This document shows, in pieces, positions 18,685-27,610 of a stretch of DNA of 64,000 nt; position 1 is the stretch's first letter; each line of letters begins with the position of its first letter. Below the pieces are notes generated by a model. That model saw only the letters and a list, made by a program, of their open reading frames with translations, was not told the origin of the DNA and did not search any database. The stretch is from contig NMRB01000062.1 of NCBI GenBank assembly GCA_002633025.1, positions 563,633-627,632 on the forward strand, written 5' to 3'. The stretch comes from Notospermus geniculatus (lineage: Eukaryota > Nemertea > Pilidiophora > Heteronemertea > Lineidae). Both the position numbers and the translations under genes were made by a program.

Positions 18685-21537
18685 CTAGTACTGGCAGTTC
18701 TTCTTTTTGAAACACCCGTCGTCACAGCACAGCCCTCGGACGCCGCATTGACTATCCTTGCTGCAGAATTTTACCACCCACTTAAGCGCCCGCCAACGCC
18801 TTCGAGCAACTCTTCTATTCCTTTGGTATTGCCCCCGAGCAGCAAACAGCCTGTTTCTGCTATGTTTACACGACCATCTGGCACGATAAGAACGCTTGGC
18901 TCTACAACGTTTGCATTTCCAAAGCTTCCTGCCACATGCTTGGCGTCTTCTGTACAATGCTCTTTTGGCTCTTTTTAGATTTTTCAGAGCTCTCTTGAGG
19001 CGTTGCATTCGAATCTTGTAGAGTTTAACTCTTCTTTTGCATTTTTTGTGTTCCGGTGACAATTTCGGCGGACATCGCAGAAGTTTACCTGCAAACAATT
19101 TGATCGTAATAACGTACATGTGTATTCATTTAAAATCGAAAATTACAAAGCACAGCACAGGCATCACGTGGTTGCGGCGGGACCAGCAGAGGCAATGCCC
19201 TGGAAATTGCGAATGAAACAATCGATATGCATTCGTAGACTTCCTAAGGGGGGCATGCGCCTGTCTGTGTTGCATCAGCTTCCTGTCGAACCGGGTTATT
19301 ACACAATCACGTTTGAAGTGTGTGGGTCAGTGGTGGCATATACCGTATACCGTAACTTCAAAGCATGCATGCAGTTGTGTGCAGATTGTACACGTGCCGG
19401 TCACCCATCCAAGTATGCCCGAATTCAATTCAACGTTGCTATAAGTGGGTGATCCACTGTTGCGATTTTGGCTTGAGACGGGGTTGCGATCCCTTGCAAT
19501 CACCTTATATGGCAATCGGAAGTCCTTATAAGGTGATCGTAAGTGATCGCAACCCCGTCTGAAGCCAAAATCGCAACAGTGGATCACCCGCTTAACTTCC
19601 AGCTGAGAGGCCAACGCGGCAACCACTAGGCCATAAAGCGGGTGATCCACTGTCGCGATTTTGGCTTGAGACGCGGTTGCGTTCCCTTGCGGTTACCATA
19701 TAAGGACGTCCGATTGCCATATAAGGCGATCGCAAGGCACCGCAACCGCGTCTCAAGCCAAAATCGCGACAGTGGATCACCCGCTTAAAGGAAATCCTCC
19801 ATGGCCGACGGATTCAGCCTTGCAATCATTTGGAAAACTCACGTGGTACACATTCCGCTTTTTTCGTCTTGCTGTTGATCTCACAGACCTTGTTTTTCGG
19901 ACAAGGAGGATTACACTTCGGTTGTACATGTACTTTGGTACATAGTGCTCCGCCACAGGCAGTCCGGCAGCATATCTCATCGGCTTTACACTCGCTGTCG
20001 GTCTTGCACTTAGTTATGCAAATGCCGACGAAACCGGTAGGTTTCGGACAAGGAGCTGAAACGAAAAGTATAGTTCGCCATGCATTTGCCTGTCAAAACC
20101 ATGCAGAATCCGCCGCACTAATCACGAGGTGGTGAAGCCCAGGCCTCAACCTGCAGAAACAATGACCAACAATGTTCTTCCAATGTGTGACCAGGTCCCA
20201 AGTTCCTACTACAAATAGGGAATCACCTCCTGGGAGTACCACATCGATCAACAAATATGACGGACCTTTCGCTCGTACCAATCTCAGAGGAAGAACCTGC
20301 CGAAGTTTTCGTTTTGGACTAGTATGAGTGCTGTCGCGTTATCATCGGACATGTATCCACTGTGTAATTATCATAAGGCTGACACTGACCTTCCCCATCA
20401 GCCAATCATTCTAGTCTTTCGTGAGTAACAGGTATTTTGATTGGTTCCGATGATTTGGCACTGACTCGAGAGTACTAGTACTCTCTCAGTAATAAACAGG
20501 CCCGCCTGGCTCTGCTTCCGGCACCGGTCATTTTTCGACCTACGCCGAGACCAAAGACACTAACGACTTAATATTTCTATTTCCCATGGGTTTCTGCGAA
20601 GAGAGCCAGCCCGCACGAGAAAACTCTATCTAACATGGGGTGGCGCCTTTAGGCAATTCAACCATTCCGTTGCTTCAAACACAGCTTACAGAAAGTATTA
20701 GCGAAATGAAATTTACACTTACCACGAACGCAGATGTAAGGTGCCTGCTTCGGATTGTGACTTGGTACGCACACTTGCCGTGCATTGCATTTTGGACTGC
20801 ATTGCGATGCCGACAGTCCGACGTATGCAACCTGAAAAAAGCAAACCTTTCTTGAAACAGTCGCGATATAATAGGGAGTTTTCGCAAAGCCCCCGAAACG
20901 CCAACGCGAACGCCAAACCCATTGTTCGGTGCCACGAAGAGAGCACCGAACAAAAGGATTGGCGTTGGCGTTCGCGTTTCGGGGGTTTTGCGAAAACTCT
21001 CTAATGAATGAGAATGCCTCCCGAACGCCGGTGCCCGCTGGCGGACACTCAAATACAGAACGATTTTATCAGTGCCTTCCCCATTGTCAGGTCGCGGCTT
21101 ATTACGTCGATCTTTTGTTGGGGGGGGGGGGCATTGGTAACGGGGGCAATGAAAAATATTACACCAGTTTCTCGTTTCTTCGATTTACCTAAACGTAATA
21201 TGAAAGCGTCCACTTTTAGATTCATGACTATCATGACCATTCATGACGATTGACTGCAACGCAACCACGCAATGTGCGAAATGGTCGCAAACCAAAACAC
21301 ACACACACCTTATAGCTGCGAAAGGCCTACCATTGTGTACGGTTGTTTTGAGTCTGCCCACTGGAGGCGGTATACCATGGAACTGCGGTATGGATCTTAT
21401 AGGTGAGCACCTACAGAAATGCACCTACAGAAATGCGGTGGCATTCCCCCACGCCACTGAGACCCGATGGTGGAAAGGATAGAAGATCAACTTACCAAAA
21501 GGAGGGATACATGTACAGCGAGATATATCGAACTCAT
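18685..21537 (-). CDS. Secreted double-WAP protein with a large Arg/Lys-rich insert
   Basis: Four exons on the minus strand: 21537-21496, 20831-20723, 20055-19843 and 19088-18685. All are GT-AG with phases 0, 1, 1, giving 255 aa. Exon 1 plus the start of exon 2 make a signal peptide (MSSIYLAVHVSLLLVAYVG). Exon 2 adds a CNPKC-x5-C cysteine motif. Exon 3 holds a full eight-cysteine WAP four-disulfide core (PCPKPTGFVGIC to CGGALC) and then a second CNPPC-x5-C motif. Exon 4 starts a second WAP core (LLRCPPKLSPEHKKC), is interrupted by ~91 residues of which ~40 are Lys/Arg and four are Cys, and resumes with KFCSKDSQCGVRGLCC to the end. Known WAP proteins are protease inhibitors or antimicrobials; the function here is inferred. 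Exon 1 was placed by donor, phase and signal-peptide logic. Confidence 0.82.
19443..19593. mobile_element. Palindromic MITE (GGGTGATCCACTGTTGCG type), copy 1
   Basis: Left arm AAGTGGGTGATCCACTGTTG and right arm CAACAGTGGATCACCCGCTT are inverted copies that continue through the TTGGCTTGAGACGGGGTTGC block. It sits in the last intron of the WAP gene. Confidence 0.9.
19635..19787. mobile_element. Palindromic MITE (GGGTGATCCACTGTTGCG type), copy 2
   Basis: Same family as 19443-19593 in the same WAP intron, 41 bp away. Arms AAGCGGGTGATCCACTGTCG and CGACAGTGGATCACCCGCTT are almost perfectly complementary. Confidence 0.9.
20873..21002. mobile_element. MITE family 1, near full-length copy
   Basis: A 130-bp palindrome: AGGGAGTTTTCGCAAAGCCC at the left and GGGGGTTTTGCGAAAACTCT at the right, flanked by ATAAT. 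The interior GTTCGGTGCCACGAAGAGAG is shared by copies across the window. It lies in WAP intron 1. Confidence 0.92.
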
Positions 21538-22557
21538 CTTCGCCTGATTGGTAAACAAATGCTGTTCCCAGTGCGAAGATTGGAAATAAATTGAGCTGTT
21601 TCAAAGCAAATGGCAACAGTTGGACATAATCTGATGAAATAGGCCTACATGTACGGTACATGGGCCCTATCACAACATCATTTTTGCCATTGTGTTATAC
21701 CTACACGAGAAGTGATGTTCCGATACTGCAGACGACTGGTATAAGCCCAGAACCTGTCCATCGTCACATCATCAGCGTGATCTGCGTCATTTCCCATCTT
21801 GAGGTATCCATGGGCGTAGAAGCTTTTCAACTGGTGGGTGTGGCTGCTACAGACATATGCCACCAGGAATCCCCGGTACGATCCGGGGTCACCAACCGGA
21901 GTTTAGAAGATATGGATGGACTTTGCTAGAGATTTCCATGGAAAGATAAAAATTTTAGTGTCGGATGACTGGATTTTGAATTATTGTTTGAAAAATAACT
22001 TTGAAAGACTATTGTGTGCATATACGATAACAAACTGTACAAAGGATTGAAAGCTGTCGAATCATAAAATGCAGAAAGGATGACGTGTCCTAACATACTA
22101 TTGAGAAGAGGGGAGCTGGAAAGAAGATGTAAAGCCGCTTCACAGAAAAGTTTCAACTCATATACTAGAGAGTGGTTAGTGAAGAAAGGGTGCCAAAGCT
22201 GCCGTTTTGTGATTTGTTTCAAAACGCGTTGTGTCACCCTCGCTTTGCAATACGCCACCAGAGGGCTGTGGAATCCGCGCAAGAAGTTGAGAAATCCGCT
22301 GTAATAGGAATAGGTTAAAAACGTTCCCGTCTTCGCCAGTCCGCCGCTCCTGCTCGACAGCGGCATGGAGTGGGGAAAGGGCGGTGTGGTTTTTTGGGTG
22401 AATCGTTCGTTACCCCGTCAATCTCGCATCGAAAGCAAAGAAAGACTCTGGATGTCGTTGTCAGTGATGACCTAGAGTCGCTGCCGATCAAAAGTTACAA
22501 ACTCTTCTAATTTTGTATGTGTATGTCATCTGCATCCCCGCCTAACGTAACGACCTT

Positions 22558-22850
22558 CTGCAGCGCCGCCCAACGTCTTTCTTAGCCACGGTTATGAGAT
22601 CGTCCAACGACTGCAGCGCCGCCCAACGTCTTTCTTAACTACGGTTGTGAGATCGTCCAACGACTGCAGCGCCGCCCAACGTCTTTCTTAGCCACGGTTA
22701 TGAGATCGTCCAACGACTGAGCGCCGCCCAACGTCTTTCTTAACTACGGTTGTGAGATCGTCCAACGACTGCAGCGCCGCCCAACGTCTTTCTTAACTAC
22801 GGTTGTGAGATCGTCCAACGGCTTCAGCGCCGCCAAACCTCTTTCTCGCC
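22558..22850 (+). repeat. 53-bp tandem repeat with alternating unit types
   Basis: Five and a half units of CTGCAGCGCCGCCCAACGTC plus TTTCTTA..., with starts at 22558, 22611, 22664, 22717, 22769 and 22822. Units alternate between GCCACGGTTATG and ACTACGGTTGTG variants for the first four, giving a 106-bp higher-order period. Confidence 0.92.
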
Positions 22851-23650
22851 GGCTACGTCTTAATATTTTAAACCGTCGTAATTTGCCGTTATAACCCTTA
22901 TAAATTTGAAATAAATCAGATGCGCTGGACAGTGATTTCGGGGCGGAGATGTATTTCTTGGAAAAACAGATGTTGCTCTAGGTATAAAGGCATAAATTAG
23001 TAGTCGCGGTAAAAAAGTCGCAGTGAAGCGAAATCTGCATTGTGCGCATGGGCAATCGGAGATCCTCAGATATCCGGCTGCTTGTCTGTAAACATGTTGT
23101 GATTCATTTTGTTAGTGCGCTTGTTGTGTTATCATAAAAATTACCAGCTGGCATTATCGATCAGGGCCGGAAAATCGATCACCACATGGGCAAATCCGCG
23201 ATGATGAAAAAATGCCTCTCGAAGACTCATTCAAAGGACTGTGCAGCGCTTTTCGGCTCGTGCCGTGCAGTTTTCACAGGCGTTAGTACACAATGACGAT
23301 GTCTTCAGGTCCTGATCTGTTGGATTTATGCAGGAATGATCACGCTGCCTGTGGAAATCGCGCGCCAAAACCGGAAAAGGCCACACCTGTGCATCGCATA
23401 CATGTATCTCTGCTCCCCGCGTCTATTTTGGGGTCTCTGTTTTGGTCCCGAGCGCGTCTATTTTGGTCCCCAATGTTGCTTCTACATGTATATTTGTCCC
23501 GAGTCGTCCCTCATTTGCTGAAGGCCTTAGAGCGACTACGCATTATGGTAAACGGTATGGTTCATCATGGCGGTATAGTTTCATGAGCCACAACCATGAC
23601 AACGTTCGAAAGTGCCTTTGAGTCCTGAGCACGCGCATATTTCTGCGCAT

Positions 23651-24068
23651 GTTAGACCACACACTTGACACTAGCGGCGAAATATCGTGCCTCATTTCAC
23701 CACTAGCGTAGGTGGAAGGCCGCCATTTTGGATTTTGCCGGCGCGCATGTAGAAAACGTTCGGTCGGCCTAATCGCACAATTCTTTCTAATTAGTATTCA
23801 GTTCATTTCTAATACCACTTGTTATCAACACGAAGTCCTTTTAGTCTGAAAATATTCGCCTTGAACCCAACAGCACCACTTTTCAACACTCATCTATCAT
23901 CTAGCGTAGATGCCACTGGGTTGGCGGTGACACGGCTGGCCTGTTCACGATGGTTAAAACCTTTACCAAAATGTAGTAATCTGCACTACTTTCAAGATGG
24001 AAACCTAGCACCTGCGCTAGTGGTGTTATAGAAGATAACGCCATCTAGTGTCAAGTGTGGTTAGACCA
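23651..24068. mobile_element. 400-bp non-autonomous transposon with 9-bp target duplication
   Basis: Terminal inverted repeats CACACTTGACACTAG (23660) and CTAGTGTCAAGTGTG (ending 24059) are bounded on both sides by the direct repeat GTTAGACCA (23651-23659 and 24060-24068). An 8-9 bp target duplication fits hAT- or Mutator-type mobilisation. No transposase frame is present. Confidence 0.88.
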
Positions 24069-24792
24069 TTGGCATTATTCGCGGGTGTTTACATGTGTAG
24101 TCGAGACACAGATATTTGCATTTAGATTAAAGGCGTTAAGTATTATTCACAAGAGTGACTGAATTGGTTTTTCGCAGTAACGAATGCACTTTATTGGTTG
24201 GCCTGTGGTTGATGTCAACGTCAGCTGTGATCGCAGCGAAATATCAAGTGATCGATAAACAACATAAATGCCTCTCCGATACCAAAGTGTGCTCAGGACA
24301 TAATGGGGGCAGTTTGAGATGTGTACCACCAAGCAGTTAAAGGGTAATCCAGCAGCACGATAAATACACTTTCTGATTGGCTAAAATCTATTGTCCTACC
24401 TCTAGTTATGTCTGCCTCCCACACGGGACCGAAAAACGACTGAAATCTGTTCCGTTGTGACGAAACTGGGTGAGCCAATAAAAGGGGTAGAAGCAGTGGC
24501 ATTCGGTGGCTGTCGTAAAATTTTCAAAACTAATATCATCACCTTTAAGTTCACCAACGTGAACCTTCAGCTGCTCATATTTGCTTTCAGTTGTCGCAAT
24601 ATTTTCTATTTTCCCATGTCCATCCTTCAACTACCGACCGTACATCTCTGGCGAATCATTTTATGCATTTATTTATACGGAGAATATTCACCAATCTATA
24701 CCAGCCAAATAGCACTAGTTGTTGTTTTGTTTATTAGCAAGTGTTCGTTTAAAAAGGTCGGCGTATACGGTAGTTATATCATCTACAGCATC

Positions 24793-26615
24793 ATGGTGCG
24801 GAAAGTTACACGGGTTTTTCTGCTGTTAATTTTGGTGAGTACCTCTGAAAGCGACATGGTGGGCGGAAGTTATATCTTTTTCCTGCTACTGCGGGTGAGG
24901 GCCGCTGAAATTTACACTTGTTTATCTCGGTGTTTAAGTACACTGTTGCCGAATTCGGGTGAGTACCTCTGTCTCTGTCTGAAACTATCATTGTTTTGTG
25001 CCAAAATTTGCTTTGCGTTCTACCTTGCTAACGTGACATTAGGAATATTGCTAAGCTATCGGAAAATGTAGAGTATTATTGTACAATATCACAACATTGG
25101 CCTATTCTACGAGGCAGTGTCCCAACCTGACTGCCGGTAATTTTTGTGTTTTTCTCGCTTACTTTTCCCTGCACGTCGCATCATAAGGCTAAATGGCATC
25201 ATAGATCTTCATCGTTCTGGAATCGGCAAACACGAAGATGACACTTTACAAATGAACTGTAAATTGTTAATTGTATATTTACCCTGATACCGCCAATCGT
25301 TCAGATGCATGGTGGTGTGCTACTGCTGCATCCGTTGTAATTGGTCATGCGGCGACAGCGCCAGGCACCGCAGTCATGACTGGGGAAGTTCAAGGCCCCG
25401 AACCTGGAGTTATTTCCCAGCCTTGCCTCTCGATCTGCACAGGTTTGACATTGTCTGACAGCGCTTTAAGGCAGAAGTCAACACGATGTACGCTGATTGC
25501 TTGAAAATCCATTGATTGCTGTTTTTTGACCAATCAGCGCGTTGGAAACGACAGGCGCTACTGGTCTCAGTAGTTCACCCTAACGGTGAGATCTAGAACC
25601 AAACTAGGTGGCCGTGCGATGGGCCTACAACTGGATGCTCGAAGCTAGTGGAAACTGCGGTCCGTGCGGGGAAATCAGTGCGAAAGATCGGCGGGCCTTT
25701 ACACACATGCAGCCCAGAGTTCCGTAAGCGAATGCAGCTCTTTACCATCATTTCCCCTCTATCTCCTCTCAACTTTTGGCTCTCTCTCCCTCTCAGGTTG
25801 CTAGCGTTGTGATTGCCGAAGAAAAAACAATGAATTTAATACGTCGCTTAGCCCAACCGACATGTGACGACGTCCGATGTCGCCGTGGGAAGGAATGTGT
25901 CGTGGAGGACCTCCCCGGATGTACAGGCATAAATTGCCGCTTTGCAAACTGCAAACGGGTGAGATAAGTGACTTTCGTGAAGTTTATTTTATCCACGACT
26001 TGAACAAAAGGCGCTGTTCCACGTGAGAGTTTTCTCGCGCCAGTTGGTTTTCTACGGGCAACTCTATCCGTAGAAAACTGTTTCTTGTCAGTGGTCTCAG
26101 CGCAAGCCGTAAGAAACCAATGGTGAATTGCCCATTGAGAGCCAACTCACAAGAGAAAACTCTCACGTGGAGGAGCGCCTTTACATGAACAACATTCATA
26201 GCAGTAGTGGAAGAGGGTGAAAATTAATAAAATAAGCTTTTATCCTATGATGATATCACAAGAGTTGAGCCAGCGCTCGCTCCGCACTGCGGATGTCAGG
26301 TCGACCTTGCGATGGCACAGAACAGGCGCAGACTGACTTTCCGGATCACCTTTGCGTCTGAGGCACGACAGCGTGGAACAAATCAGTCGCCGATCTGGTG
26401 TGACATGACTGCAGTTGCGTCTCAGTTACGACGATCGGGATCAGTCGCCGACCAAAAAGATCACAAATCACAAGAGTTGAACCTATTACGTCACCGCTTG
26501 CTATGCGGTGACATGGGGACATGCGGAGCGGGGGCTTGTTCTGATACCCCATTGAAAGAATGTTTCGTTTTTTTTCTAGGTCGTCAGAAAACCAAGAAAA
26601 CCAAGGATATGGTAA
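24793..26615 (+). CDS. Small secreted cysteine-containing cationic peptide, 79 aa
   Basis: Three exons: 24793-24834, 25797-25958 and 26580-26615 (TAA). Both introns are phase 0 with donors GTGAGT and GTGAGA and pyrimidine-rich acceptors. Exon 1 encodes MVRKVTRVFLLLIL and exon 2 continues VASVVIAEE, completing a signal peptide. The mature part carries CDDVRCRRGKEC, then CTGINC and a last Cys in FANCKR, six cysteines in all. It ends with the basic tail VVRKPRKPRIW. The 14-codon phase-0 first exon followed by VA at the start of exon 2 is the same arrangement as in the divergent WAP gene, and C-x3/4-C-x5-C recurs in both. I infer a common origin. An antimicrobial or inhibitor role is possible but unproven. 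Exon 3 is the least certain part. Confidence 0.62.
26008..26181. mobile_element. MITE family 3, best-preserved copy
   Basis: Inverted ends AAGGCGCTGTTCCACGTGAG and CTCACGTGGAGGAGCGCCTT enclose secondary inverted blocks (AGTTGG / CCAACT; GAAAACT / AGTTTTC). It lies in intron 2 of the small peptide gene. Confidence 0.85.
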
Positions 26616-26759
26616 TTAGGAGAGTGTATTCCAAGGGACAGCGACAGAACTACCGAATACGATGTTCAGATGCTCTTTTATCAATATAATTTAGCCCAAC
26701 CAAAACGTGCTTTTATCTGTTCTCCTCGCCTTATTTTGGCATAGCCCAAGTCATTCACC

Positions 26760-26992
26760 GGGTTTTCTGGCCTCGATGTGAAGGCCTGCCTCCTCTGATA
26801 CAGTCGCCAGTGATCTGATCGCCACCGATCTTCTGGCAAGCCAACCGCCACCGCAGACAAGGGTGATATCAGCTTATGATATTGTTTGACATTGGGTGAT
26901 TGCTGGCGAGAAGATTCCACGCATCGCTGTCCAGCGCACACGTGGCGCCAACAGCCGATTTTGCTCGGTGGCGATCAGATCGCTTGCGATAT
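26760..26992. mobile_element. MITE family 2 copy interrupted by an N at 26993
   Basis: Contains GTGATCTGATCGCCACCGAT and the inverted block GGTGGCGATCAGATCGCTTG. The right end stops at a lone N followed by a G-run, so the terminus is uncertain. The equivalent in copy B is 37365-37575. Confidence 0.75.
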
Positions 26993-27070
26993 NGGGGGGG
27001 GATCGGATTCGTTATAATGGGGGGTAATGGTGAAAAAATTCAAATGGCGAATACAGTTATTGTATGTATA

Positions 27071-27197
27071 GAGTTTTCTCAAAGCCCCCGAAACGCCAAC
27101 GCAAACGTCTATCCTTTTGTTCGGTGCTCTCTTCGTAGCACCGAGCAATGGGTTTGGCGTTCGCGTTGGCGTTTCGGGGGCTTTGCGAAAACTCCCT
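27071..27197. mobile_element. MITE family 1 insertion present only in GGH copy A
   Basis: A palindrome with GAGTTTTCTCAAAGCCCCCG and TTTCGGGGGCTTTGCGAAAA ends. The matching place in copy B (~37640-37660, TAGTTGTTATATTGGTAAAT) has no element, so this is a filled/empty site pair with TA-rich flanks. Confidence 0.88.
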
Positions 27198-27610
27198 ATT
27201 ATATTGGTGAATACGTGTTGGGTCATTACAATGGTGAGTACATTGAAATAGTAAGTACGGTGTGCAGAATATACAGTTTGCCTATTAGAATGACTAATAC
27301 ATGTACTTTCAATATTCAAAGCCCGAAAGCAACGGTTTTCACACGGATGTTCTTCGTCCTTTCAAAGGTACGTGCGGTGCGTACTGCGTACCTCATCGCA
27401 TGTTTGAACATCTCTTATATAACCAACTGTAAACATCGGGAGAGGAATGCATACGTGGTGAAATCCACGCCGCAAGTAGCCTACATGTAGTATACGTGGT
27501 GCGACATGCAAGTGCGGGAAATCTGAAATGGGTCATTTCCTTGTCATTCGACCCCAGTTACCAGGAGAGGATTCAGAGTTTTTGATCAAGGGGAGGGTGC
27601 AACTAATGCC

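Larger units (their letters stand above)
21538..24792. other. Intergenic region between two divergent secreted-protein genes
   Basis: About 3.3 kb separates the WAP gene start (minus) from the small peptide gene start (plus). It contains the 53-bp tandem array (22558-22850) and a transposon with target-site duplication (23651-24068). Any shared or separate promoters must lie here; no clear TATA box next to either start was identified. Confidence 0.5.

Noticed and set aside
24457-25071. A 204-codon open frame around the small peptide gene start
   Set aside because: The initiating part before 24793 has no features, and the part after 24834 is beyond a strong GTGAGT donor. Only codons 24793-24834 are used in the model.
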